The notes beneath the pieces are model-generated. The model was given only the letters and a program-made list of their open reading frames with translations. It did no database searches and had not been told where the DNA came from. Both the position numbers and the translations under genes were made by a program. A DNA stretch of 16,301 bases, taken from the NCBI GenBank assembly GCA_945902255.1, contig CAMDMO010000023.1, positions 1 through 16,301 of the forward strand, given 5' to 3'. The stretch's first letter is position 1, and each line of letters opens with the position of its first letter. The stretch comes from Rickettsia typhi (lineage in GTDB: Bacteria > Pseudomonadota > Alphaproteobacteria > Rickettsiales > UBA1997). This document shows, one piece after another, positions 6,852 through 14,297 of the stretch.

Positions 6852-8663
6852 TTAATATTTTCGCACTTGCGGAGTTAAATTTAATTCAGGAATTTCTGAA
6901 TTATTTTGCACTAATTTTGTTGAAAATTCTAAGCTATATTTGTTTAAATCAAGTAATTTTACCAAACTATGACATAGAAATTCTTTATCGTTACGCTCTT
7001 TATAGTCACTGCGATAATGAGCGCCACGGCTCTCTTTGCGCATAAGAGCTAAGAATCCTACAGCTAAAGAATTTAATAGCAAATTTTCTAACTCTAGATA
7101 ATTGATAAATTCTTCATTCCACAGCAAGTTTTTGTTTTTTACTCGATAATTTTTAAAAACATCAAACAACTCTTTCGTCTTTACAAATCCTAGCTCAAGA
7201 AGGTCTTGACTGCGGAAAACTCCGAGATTTTTTTCATTATTTTCCTGCAAAGATTTTTTTATCAAAAAAAGATCTATTTCTTGCCTCGATAAATCATCTT
7301 CACTTACTTCAAATATTGCTTGTAGAGATTTTACCTTTTTATTAGCTATTTCATTGATTTTTGCGCTATTTTTATTTGTTTTATCTTTAATAATTTCAGC
7401 GGCTTTTTTGCCAGAAATTTTACCAAAAACAACCAGATCAAGTAAAGAATTACACCCTAAGCGATTGGCGCCATGAACTGAAAGGCAGGCCGCCTCACCT
7501 ATCACCATCAAACCATCAACTTCTTTTTCAACTCCATTTTTATAATTTAAAACTATGGAATCTAGGTTAGCAGGAATTCCTCCCATGGTGTAATGAGCTG
7601 ATGGAGAAACTGGAATTAGATCTTTTTTTACATTAAGTTGCGCAAAATTTTTAACTAATTCAACCACACCCGGAAGTTTATTTTGTAAAACATCATCACT
7701 TAAATGACGCAAATCTAGGTATAAAAAATCTTTCTTTTCACCACAACCATTTCCTTGATATATTTCAGTTGCCATTGCCTGCGAAATCACATCGCGCGAA
7801 GCTAATTCCATCATTTTTGGCGCATAATTTGCCATAAAGCGCTCGTTTTTGGAATTTAGCAAATATCCACCTTCCGCCCTCGCCGCTTCTGTAACTAAAA
7901 AACCATGACCATAAATTCCAGTTGGATGAAATTGAACAAATTCCATATCTTGCAGCGGCAAATTTTCTTTAAAAACTAAAGCCGATCCATCACCAGTGCA
8001 GATTAGTGAGGAAGTTGTATTTTGATAAATTTGACTATATCCGCCAGTTGCCATTATAGTAATTTTGCTTTCAAAAATCACCAATTCGCCTAAGTTAATA
8101 TCAATAGCTAAACATCCATAACAATTATTCTCTTCCTCAATTAAAAGATCGGTTACAAAAAATTCACTAAAAAATTTTACTCCATTTTTTAAGGCTTGCT
8201 CATGAAGCGTGTGAAGAATTGTATGTCCGGTTTTATCTTTTGAATAACAAGCTCTATAAGCCACATCACCTTTTCCAAAATTTGTGCTTTGAGCACCGTA
8301 AGCTCTTTGAGCAATTTGACCTGAATTATCTCGAGAAAAAACTACTCCCATTCTTTCAAGATCTAAGATTGCTGCTTCGGCTTGACTGCATAATAATTCA
8401 ACCGCATTAACATCTGCTAAATAATCAGAACCTTTAAGAGTATCGTAAGCATGCCATTGCCATTTATCGCCAGCAACATTTCCTAAAGCAGCATTGATGC
8501 CACCTTTTGCAGCAACAGTGTGACTGTTAGAAGGAATAACTTTACTAATTATTGCGATATTTTTTGCACCAGAATCAATTGCTGAAATCGCCGCCATTAA
8601 ACCAGCACCGCCAGATCCTATAATAATGATATCAAATTCTTTTTTTGAAACTTTGAAACTCAT
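6852..8663 (-). CDS. sdhA: Succinate dehydrogenase flavoprotein subunit
   Basis: The 603-residue flavoprotein oxidises succinate to fumarate in the TCA cycle and passes electrons to SdhB and then to quinone at the inner membrane. It shows the FAD dinucleotide site IIIIGSGGAGL at 12-22, SHTVAAKGG at 47-55 with H48 as the expected covalent FAD attachment, FHPTG at 245-249, ASRDVI at 288-293 with R290, HYTMGGIPAN at 357-366, and VHGANRLGCNSLLDLVVFG at 396-414. The C-terminal domain keeps ESRGAH and ends in LTPQVRKY. Active-site His and Arg are all present. Length is normal. The sequence around SHTVAAKGG favours SdhA over fumarate reductase or aspartate oxidase (NadB is shorter). sdhB, sdhC and sdhD are not in the window; here sdhA instead leads a housekeeping operon. 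The ATG at 8663 follows an A-rich leader without a clear Shine-Dalgarno. Confidence 0.95.
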   Translation of the reverse strand: MSFKVSKKEFDIIIIGSGGAGLMAAISAIDSGAKNIAIISKVIPSNSHTVAAKGGINAALGNVAGDKWQWHAYDTLKGSDYLADVNAVELLCSQAEAAILDLERMGVVFSRDNSGQIAQRAYGAQSTNFGKGDVAYRACYSKDKTGHTILHTLHEQALKNGVKFFSEFFVTDLLIEEENNCYGCLAIDINLGELVIFESKITIMATGGYSQIYQNTTSSLICTGDGSALVFKENLPLQDMEFVQFHPTGIYGHGFLVTEAARAEGGYLLNSKNERFMANYAPKMMELASRDVISQAMATEIYQGNGCGEKKDFLYLDLRHLSDDVLQNKLPGVVELVKNFAQLNVKKDLIPVSPSAHYTMGGIPANLDSIVLNYKNGVEKEVDGLMVIGEAACLSVHGANRLGCNSLLDLVVFGKISGKKAAEIIKDKTNKNSAKINEIANKKVKSLQAIFEVSEDDLSRQEIDLFLIKKSLQENNEKNLGVFRSQDLLELGFVKTKELFDVFKNYRVKNKNLLWNEEFINYLELENLLLNSLAVGFLALMRKESRGAHYRSDYKERNDKEFLCHSLVKLLDLNKYSLEFSTKLVQNNSEIPELNLTPQVRKY

Positions 8664-8701
8664 TTTATGCTTTAAAAAAAATTTTAGATAATTTAGTTTA
8701 T

Positions 8702-8719
8702 ACTAATATCAATATTAGT
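8702..8719. promoter_or_regulatory. 18-bp inverted repeat in the divergent sdhA / glycosyltransferase region
   Basis: ACTAATAT and ATATTAGT form a perfect 8-bp inverted repeat around two bases, in the 84-bp gap between two divergent genes. It overlaps a candidate -10 on each strand: TATACT at 8699-8704 for the plus-strand gene, with no good -35, and TAATAT for sdhA. This position suits an operator for a dimeric regulator, but AT-rich DNA yields such repeats by chance and no family motif was recognised. Confidence 0.35.
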
Positions 8720-8740
8720 TTCTTATCTAATTCAAATCAA
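8712..8740 (-). promoter_or_regulatory. Candidate sigma-70-type promoter for the sdhA operon
   Basis: On the minus strand, TTGATT (8740-8735) and TAATAT (8717-8712) are separated by exactly 17 bases; each matches four of six consensus positions. Transcription would begin near 8705, giving a leader of about 40 nt before the sdhA ATG. The -10 lies inside the inverted repeat. Support is by match and spacing only. Confidence 0.3.
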
Positions 8741-8747
8741 TCAAACT

Positions 8748-9494
8748 TTGATCAAAATAATATTCTGCGCCTACAATGAAGCAGAGAATCTTGAAAAACT
8801 ATTAGTTAATATAAACCACGAACTGGAAATTCTAGGACGCGACTTTGAAATTATTACCTGTCTTGATGGCAGTAGCGATGATTCCTTTAAAATTTTAAGC
8901 GACTTTCAAGAATTCCATCAAATTACAATTTTACCAATAGAAAACCAAAGAGGCTTAGGTAAGGCTTATAAAAAACTATTTCTTGAGGTAATAAAAAACT
9001 CTAACGATCAAGATTTAATAATTTCTCTCGACGCTGATAATACTCACGATCCTGAACAAATTGCCGAAATGATTAAGCATTTTGAAAATAACTCACTTGA
9101 TTTGTTGGTTGCTTCTAGATTTTGTGATACAAGCATCATGGAACAATTCCCACTTCATAGAAAATTAATCAGCAAATCAATTTCCATTTTATTTCGCACT
9201 TTATTTAGAGTAAAAAAAATATCTGGTAAAAAACTACAAGACTACACTAGCGGCTTTAGAATATATAAAGCAGGAAAGTTAAAAGAACTTTTTCAAATAG
9301 AAAAAGATAATTTTATAACTGAGCCTGAATTTACTTATACTTGCGAATTATTAATAAAATTAGCGCGCATTAACTCTCGCGTTGACGAAATTGCAATATC
9401 ATATAATTACAGTAAAAAAATTGGTAAAAGCAAATTAAGAATTATGCGTAATTTTTGGAGATTGAAAATTTTACTTTTAAAATTAATTCATTAA
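8748..9494 (+). CDS. Family 2 glycosyltransferase, dolichyl/polyprenyl-phosphate sugar synthase type
   Basis: The 248-residue soluble protein has a GT-A fold signature: FCAYNEAEN at 6-14, LDGSSDDS at 39-46, the metal-binding DAD at 95-97 within SLDADNTHDP, and DYTSGFRIYK at 165-174. A C-terminal SYNYSKKIGKSKLR (218-231) recalls the basic G-K-S-K segment of dolichyl-phosphate mannose and polyprenyl-phosphate glucose synthases. Such enzymes load a sugar onto a lipid carrier at the cytoplasmic face for later use in LPS or protein decoration. No membrane helix follows the catalytic domain. The start is taken as TTG 8748 because no ATG or GTG is in frame upstream before the control region; ATT 8730 is a remote alternative. 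A GtrA-type membrane protein, a frequent partner, is encoded 2.4 kb downstream. Sugar and acceptor are unknown. Confidence 0.83.
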   Translation: MIKIIFCAYNEAENLEKLLVNINHELEILGRDFEIITCLDGSSDDSFKILSDFQEFHQITILPIENQRGLGKAYKKLFLEVIKNSNDQDLIISLDADNTHDPEQIAEMIKHFENNSLDLLVASRFCDTSIMEQFPLHRKLISKSISILFRTLFRVKKISGKKLQDYTSGFRIYKAGKLKELFQIEKDNFITEPEFTYTCELLIKLARINSRVDEIAISYNYSKKIGKSKLRIMRNFWRLKILLLKLIH

Positions 9495-9576
9495 CTCTAA
9501 AAACTTCCAAAATATTTTTTATGTTTTAAGCTGAACTAAATTAAGTTCCTTTTCAATTCTTTAATTTCCTTTAAAA

Positions 9577-10842
9577 ATGATACAAAAAAGAAGAGTAGTT
9601 ATAACTGGTATTGGCGCAGTTACGCCTTTAGCTGCAACAGCGGAAGCTACATGGAAAAAGTTAATCAATGGCGAATCTGGCATTGGAAAAATCTCAATTT
9701 TTGATACTACAGACTCTCCGTGCAAAATTGCCGGCGAGGTAAAATATGGAACTGAAGGCGATTTATTTAATATTGATAAGTTTATCGATGTTAAAGAACA
9801 AAAGAAAATGGATCGCTTTATTCATTTCGCAGTTGCCGCAGCTGATGAAGCTATTGAAGATTCCGGATGGAAGCCTCAAGATGATGAAGCAAGATTTAAA
9901 ACTGGGGTTATGATAGGATCTGGCATTGGTGGCCTTCCTTGTATCGAAAAAACTACCGTAGTTATGAAAGAGCGCGGCATTAGAAAAATTAGCCCATTCT
10001 TCATTCCAGCAAGTTTAATTAATTTAGCATCTGGTCAGGTTTCAATAAAACATGGATTCATGGGTCCAAATCACGCAGTTGTTACTGCTTGCGCAAGTGG
10101 AACTCATGCAATTGGTGATTCAGCTCGCATGATTGAATATGGTGATGTTGATGTTATGGTTGCCGGTGGCGCAGAATCAGCAATTTGCGAAGTTGGTATT
10201 GGTGGATTCGCAGCTCTAAGAGCCCTTTCTACATCATTTAATGACGACCCTACAGCAGGATCTAGACCTTGGGATAAAGACCGCGATGGTTTTGTTATGG
10301 GCGAAGGTTCTGGAGTTGTTGTTCTTGAAGAATATGAACACGCGAAAAAAAGAGGTGCAAAAATTTATGCTGAAGTAATCGGCTATGGAATGTCTGGCGA
10401 TGCTTATCACATCACTGCTCCAGAAAGCTCTGGTCGTGGCGCTACTCGCGCGATGCAAGTTGCTTTACAACATTCAAAAGTAAATGTTGATCAAATTGAC
10501 TATATAAATGCTCACGGCACTTCAACTCCTCTTGGAGATGAAATTGAAGTTGGAGCGGTAAAAAAAGTTTTTGGTGATCACGCTTATAAACTTTCAATGT
10601 CTTCAACTAAATCTGCTATTGGTCATTTACTTGGCGCCGCAGGAAGTGTTGAGGCAATTTTTTCTCTACTTGCAATAAGAGATAATATTGCCCCACCAAC
10701 ACTTAACTTAAACAATCCTTCAGAAAGTTGTGATATTGACTTAGTTGCAAAAACAGCAAAACAAAGAAAAGTTGATATTGTTATGTCAAATTCTTTCGGA
10801 TTTGGTGGAACCAATGCTTGTATCATTCTAAAAAGAGTATAA
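9577..10842 (+). CDS. fabF: 3-oxoacyl-[acyl-carrier-protein] synthase II
   Basis: FabF carries out the condensation step of type II fatty acid elongation, joining malonyl-ACP to an acyl-ACP in the cytoplasm. The 421-residue protein shows the thiolase fold with the full Cys-His-His triad: C172 in TACASG, H313 in NAHGTSTPLGD, and H350 in KSAIGHLLGAAG. It also has the N-terminal VVITGIGAVTPL and the C-terminal NSFGFGGTNACIIL. Length and motifs favour FabF over FabB. The ATG at 9577 starts right before the first conserved strand; a Shine-Dalgarno is not evident. An 82-nt gap separates it from the glycosyltransferase, and mltG follows after 6 nt. acpP, often directly upstream of fabF, is not here. 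Base composition is somewhat less AT-rich than its neighbours, as usual for a highly conserved, well-expressed gene. Confidence 0.97.
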   Translation: MIQKRRVVITGIGAVTPLAATAEATWKKLINGESGIGKISIFDTTDSPCKIAGEVKYGTEGDLFNIDKFIDVKEQKKMDRFIHFAVAAADEAIEDSGWKPQDDEARFKTGVMIGSGIGGLPCIEKTTVVMKERGIRKISPFFIPASLINLASGQVSIKHGFMGPNHAVVTACASGTHAIGDSARMIEYGDVDVMVAGGAESAICEVGIGGFAALRALSTSFNDDPTAGSRPWDKDRDGFVMGEGSGVVVLEEYEHAKKRGAKIYAEVIGYGMSGDAYHITAPESSGRGATRAMQVALQHSKVNVDQIDYINAHGTSTPLGDEIEVGAVKKVFGDHAYKLSMSSTKSAIGHLLGAAGSVEAIFSLLAIRDNIAPPTLNLNNPSESCDIDLVAKTAKQRKVDIVMSNSFGFGGTNACIILKRV

Positions 10843-10848
10843 ATCGAA

Positions 10849-11850
10849 ATGATTAAAAAAATTACAGCCAATATCTGCACTTATTTTTCCGTACTAGTTT
10901 TTTGTTATCTAGTTTCGGTGTTGGCTGTTATTATGTATTTTAATGCGCCAAATAGTTATCACAGAGAAGATAAAGGCTTTATAATTGAAAGCGGCCTAAC
11001 TTTTCGTCAAGTTGTTGAAAAACTTCACAAAGAAAAAATTATCAAAAATCCAACTGCCTTTCTTTATTTATCTCAACTTGTAAAAGGTTTAGATCCAAAA
11101 GTGCGCTATGGCGAATATTTTTTTGAAAAAAATATCTCCTATTACAAAATTTTACACAAAATGATTAGAGGTTATATTTATTTTCGTAAAGTTACTATCG
11201 CCGAAGGACTCTCCAGCATTACAGCTCTTGATACCATAGACCATGCCCCTGGATTAATTGGCCAATTACCTGATAAAATTTCTGAAGGATCTTTACTGCC
11301 GGAAACTTATTTTTATTCTTACAATGATAGCAAATCCGCAACATTAAAACGCATGGAAAATGCAATGAAAAAAGCTATAGATGAGCTATGGATAAAAAGA
11401 GATCTATCGATTCCAATTCAAACAAAAGAACAGGCTTTAATTTTAGCGTCAATTGTAGAAAAAGAAACTGGAATAGATTCTGAAAGACCAAAAGTAGCTT
11501 CTGTCTTTACTAATCGTCTTCGTAAAGGAATGAAATTACAATCAGACCCAACAATCATTTATTCTTTCGCTTTTGGTAACAAAAAATTAGAAAGACCAAT
11601 TAGAATGAGTGACATTCGCAACAACTCTCCATTTAATACTTATCATATTTTTGGACTTCCCCCTGCTCCAATTTGTAATCCGGGGCTAGCTTCAATCAAA
11701 GCAGTTTTAAATCCAATTACTACTGACTATCTTTATTTTGTTGCTAGCGGTAGAGGTGATCATATTTTTGCATCAAATATCAATGATCATAACAGCAATG
11801 TTGGAAGATATCGCAGCTTCGTTAAAAACAAAGATGCTGCAGCTCAATAA
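10849..11850 (+). CDS. mltG: Endolytic murein transglycosylase MltG (YceG-like)
   Basis: MltG cleaves nascent glycan strands in the periplasm and is thought to set their length by ending synthesis. The 333-residue protein has one N-terminal membrane anchor (about 8-31), a LysM-like region (ESGLTFRQVVEKLHKEKII at 47-65), and the YceG catalytic domain: EGSLLPETYFY at 146-156, ASIVEKETG at 200-208 with the presumed catalytic E204, NRLRKGMKLQSDPTIIY at about 227-243, and YHIFGLPPAPICNPGLASI further on. Length matches the family. Its place 6 nt after fabF is a common alphaproteobacterial arrangement, so the two are very likely cotranscribed. It is the last gene before a strong hairpin. Catalytic motif and fold regions are all intact. 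Confidence 0.95.
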   Translation: MIKKITANICTYFSVLVFCYLVSVLAVIMYFNAPNSYHREDKGFIIESGLTFRQVVEKLHKEKIIKNPTAFLYLSQLVKGLDPKVRYGEYFFEKNISYYKILHKMIRGYIYFRKVTIAEGLSSITALDTIDHAPGLIGQLPDKISEGSLLPETYFYSYNDSKSATLKRMENAMKKAIDELWIKRDLSIPIQTKEQALILASIVEKETGIDSERPKVASVFTNRLRKGMKLQSDPTIIYSFAFGNKKLERPIRMSDIRNNSPFNTYHIFGLPPAPICNPGLASIKAVLNPITTDYLYFVASGRGDHIFASNINDHNSNVGRYRSFVKNKDAAAQ

Positions 11851-11865
11851 GACTTGAATAAAAAC

Positions 11866-11909
11866 TATAAAAAACTCTAAAAAACTGTCTTTTTTTAGAG
11901 TTTTTTATA
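11866..11909 (+). terminator. Long AT-rich hairpin after mltG
   Basis: TATAAAAAACTCTAAAAAA at 11866-11884 pairs perfectly with 11891-11909 around a 6-base loop, giving a 19-bp stem that begins 15 nt after the mltG stop. The 3' arm is T-rich. It is the best candidate for the end of the glycosyltransferase-fabF-mltG unit. The stem has only four G-C pairs, so strength is uncertain, and its symmetry would let it act in either direction. Confidence 0.62.
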
Positions 11910-11934
11910 AACATAAACTGATTTGCCGGTAATT

Positions 11935-12339
11935 ATGGATAAAATATTCAAGTTATGGTTTGCCTTAAACGAAAAGCTGCGGTTTATATTGGTTGGAGGA
12001 TATAACACCTCATTCGCTTATATTATCTTCGTTTTATCTAATTATTTTTTTAAAAATTCCCTACATTACTTACTAATTCTTGTCATTTCTCACCTAATAT
12101 CAGTTCTAAATTCTTTTTTTACCTTTAGATTTTTTGTTTTCCGCTCACAAAAAAATCTTTGGCAGGAATATATTAAAGTTAATATAGTTTATTTAGGATA
12201 TCTCATCTGCAACTCTATAATGCTATTTTGTCTAAAAGAAATTTTTGGTATCAATATTTTAATTTCACAACTTATTTGCGTAATAAGCCTTACAATAGCA
12301 GTGTATATAATTCATAAAAACTTTTCTTTCAAAAAATGA
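11935..12339 (+). CDS. GtrA-family four-helix membrane protein
   Basis: The 134-residue protein has four hydrophobic segments (about 16-38, 43-65, 80-100 and 106-127) and the family's opening phrase KLRFILVGGYNTSFAYIIF at 14-32, with FFTFRFFVFR at 61-70 after the second helix. GtrA-like proteins are inner-membrane proteins thought to help flip or present lipid-linked sugars for cell-surface polysaccharide synthesis; many sit near a polyprenyl-phosphate glycosyltransferase, and one of that type is at 8748-9494. The ATG at 11935 is chosen. A TTG at 11923 would add MPVI but starts nearer the hairpin and is less natural. The stop overlaps the next gene by 4 bp (ATGA), so the two are probably translated together. 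The flipped lipid is unknown. Confidence 0.85.
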   Translation: MDKIFKLWFALNEKLRFILVGGYNTSFAYIIFVLSNYFFKNSLHYLLILVISHLISVLNSFFTFRFFVFRSQKNLWQEYIKVNIVYLGYLICNSIMLFCLKEIFGINILISQLICVISLTIAVYIIHKNFSFKK

Positions 12340-13052
12340 GCTTGATTAAGCTTTGGCTAGCTTTCTTTTTAACTATATTTTTTTCAATAAAATCTAGTTA
12401 TGGCTCCGGAGCATATATAGTTGATGATGGCGGAATTGCTCAAAAAGATAAGCTGCAAGTTGAAAATTGGTATAGTCATAGCAATAGCGGAGAACAAATT
12501 TTAGTTACCAACCCAGCTTATCAATTATTGCCTAACGCAGAATTCTCAATTCAAGAAACTTACGACGAAAGATCTCCTCAACTCAACACACTTTGGCCTC
12601 AAGTTAAATATTTATGGCATGATCAAAAAGATGTTTTAAGCAGCGCGGTTTTAGGAGTTAATTATGCAACTAATAATAATGCCGGAATTTATGGATCTTT
12701 TTTTTATATTCCAACCTCTATAGCCTTAAATGAATTTTTTAACTTAACTATTGATGTTGGAATTCAACGCTGGAAAGGTGTTGCAACCAGCAATACCAGT
12801 TTTTTAATCGGCGGAATTGGTGCAGAAATTAAAGTTTCTAAAAAGATGCTAATTATTCCAGAAATATTTCGTAACGGCAAAAATCAAAATCTGCAATTTG
12901 GTAATCAACTTTCAATACATCGGGCCAATGGCTTACAACTTGGCCTAAGATATTTCGCCTTAGAATCTTTAATTTTAGATGCAATTTATGGCAAAGGAAT
13001 TGTTGCCACTCAAGGTGAGTGGGCAACGATTGGGGTAACGGTTTTATTTTAA
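12336..13052 (+). CDS. Predicted outer-membrane beta-barrel protein of unknown function
   Basis: I do not recognise a specific family. The 238-residue product starts with a clear signal peptide (MSLIKLWLAFF..., cleavage near SSYG at 20-23) and has no later membrane helix. The mature part consists of short amphipathic strands rich in aromatic, Gly, Asn and Thr residues (for example LGVNYATNNNAGIYGSFFYI and LQLGLRYFALESLILDAIYG). It ends in TIGVTVLF, and a terminal Phe preceded by alternating hydrophobic residues is the usual outer-membrane assembly signal. Two Tyr/Trp-rich segments near the start (ENWYSH, LWPQVKYLWHD) are notable. The ATG overlaps the gtrA stop, so the barrel is likely expressed with it, which hints at a joint envelope role. 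Distant relationship to small porin or DUF-type barrels is possible but cannot be tested by eye. Confidence 0.65.
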   Translation: MSLIKLWLAFFLTIFFSIKSSYGSGAYIVDDGGIAQKDKLQVENWYSHSNSGEQILVTNPAYQLLPNAEFSIQETYDERSPQLNTLWPQVKYLWHDQKDVLSSAVLGVNYATNNNAGIYGSFFYIPTSIALNEFFNLTIDVGIQRWKGVATSNTSFLIGGIGAEIKVSKKMLIIPEIFRNGKNQNLQFGNQLSIHRANGLQLGLRYFALESLILDAIYGKGIVATQGEWATIGVTVLF

Positions 13053-13122
13053 ACGCCAATCAAATAAAAATTTTTGACTTTTTTTTAAACAAAACGACCT
13101 TCAATAACTTAAACTAATAATT

Positions 13123-14241
13123 ATGAGATCTTTATTAACCGAACAAGAAAAAGAAGAAAAAGCGATCAAGAAATTAGAGCTTGCGATACCATATTTTAGG
13201 AGCGCTTATATTACTTTTAAAGCTATTAACGCTGATTCATTTTCAGATTTAAAAGGTTTACAAGGAGAATTTGAGAAATGTTATAGTAATTTAAGCAGAA
13301 TAATGAAATGCGATATTGATAAAAGCCCCTCAAAAGAAGAGATATTATTTCTTTCCTCTCTTAAATCAAAGGATTCAGGCACTCCCACTAAAGTAGAGAT
13401 GCTCAAAAAATTGATGATTGTAACATCAAAATTAAGCAAGTTTTCTTCTGAATTAAAAGATATAGAAGGTTTAAGTCAAAATCTAGATTCTAAACTATTT
13501 AATGATGTAACTTTCGATATTGAATCATGTAACTATGCAGCAGAATCACTAATACGAAATGAACTTTCAAAACCATTACCTCTCAAAGAAAAAAAGGAAT
13601 TATTTTTTACCGCTTGCACATATAGCTCATACAGCATTGTAGCTGTTATTTTAAATCATAATCCTACATTTATTGCGGAAAAAGATCAGGAAGGACGTAC
13701 CGGATTAATGCACGCAGCCATTGTTGGCTCTAAAGAAAAATGTATGTATCTCGTCAAGAAAAGAGCGGATGTTAAAGAGATTGATAATCAGGGATATACT
13801 GCACTGCACAGGTCTGCCCACAATGGATCGGCATCAATTTGTAACCTTCTTATTGATGCAGGTGCCGATGTTAATGCAAGGCCACAAAAAGGATATACTC
13901 CGCTTAATATGGCCGCAATATCTGGTAATGCAGATCTTGGTAAGGCTCTAATATCTTTTGGCGCCAGATTGGAGCCAAAGATGAGCTTTGGAGAGGGAAC
14001 TAGAGTAATAGCAAGAAGATATGGAAATTATAATTTTATTAGGGAAATTGAAGGTTTTAATAGAAGCTCGGTTGTTGAAAAAGAAGCCGTTAAATCCAAA
14101 ATAACAAAGAAGGTGGCTGAAGAAAAACAAGCTTTTGATATGGAGGAAATAACACCTAGCACCTCTATTCATGATGCTGCTAGCGGTGAAGTTAATACCA
14201 GAGCTGGTGGAGGAGCTGGAGTTGGAGTTGGCGGCTTATAA
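13123..14241 (+). CDS. Ankyrin-repeat protein, candidate secreted effector
   Basis: The 372-residue protein has no signal peptide or membrane segment. Residues 1-150 are charged and helical, of unknown family. About 157-289 hold roughly four ankyrin repeats: a weak one at 157-190, then GRTGLMHAAI... (191-222), GYTALHRSAHNG... (224-256) and GYTPLNMAAISGN... (257-289), with typical ALH/PLNMAA and GADVNA positions. The tail (about 318-372) is Lys/Glu-rich and ends in a Gly/Val run, AGGGAGVGVGGL. Ankyrin proteins of intracellular bacteria are often injected into host cells through type I or type IV secretion; a TolC-type type I system lies in this same window, but no link is shown. The ATG at 13123 has no strong Shine-Dalgarno. 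The gene stands alone between the barrel gene and convergent proA. Its role and targets are unknown. Confidence 0.8.
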   Translation: MRSLLTEQEKEEKAIKKLELAIPYFRSAYITFKAINADSFSDLKGLQGEFEKCYSNLSRIMKCDIDKSPSKEEILFLSSLKSKDSGTPTKVEMLKKLMIVTSKLSKFSSELKDIEGLSQNLDSKLFNDVTFDIESCNYAAESLIRNELSKPLPLKEKKELFFTACTYSSYSIVAVILNHNPTFIAEKDQEGRTGLMHAAIVGSKEKCMYLVKKRADVKEIDNQGYTALHRSAHNGSASICNLLIDAGADVNARPQKGYTPLNMAAISGNADLGKALISFGARLEPKMSFGEGTRVIARRYGNYNFIREIEGFNRSSVVEKEAVKSKITKKVAEEKQAFDMEEITPSTSIHDAASGEVNTRAGGGAGVGVGGL

Positions 14242-14297
14242 ATAGAATCAAGATTAGCATTTGTATCAAACCATAAACAAGCTAAAACAATCTATAT

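Noticed and set aside
10234..10458. Minus-strand frame inside fabF
   Set aside because: Antisense to highly conserved fabF sequence with an intact catalytic triad.
13721..13951. Second plus-strand frame inside the ankyrin gene
   Set aside because: Out-of-frame shadow; the ankyrin repeats are all in the main frame, with no sign of frameshift.
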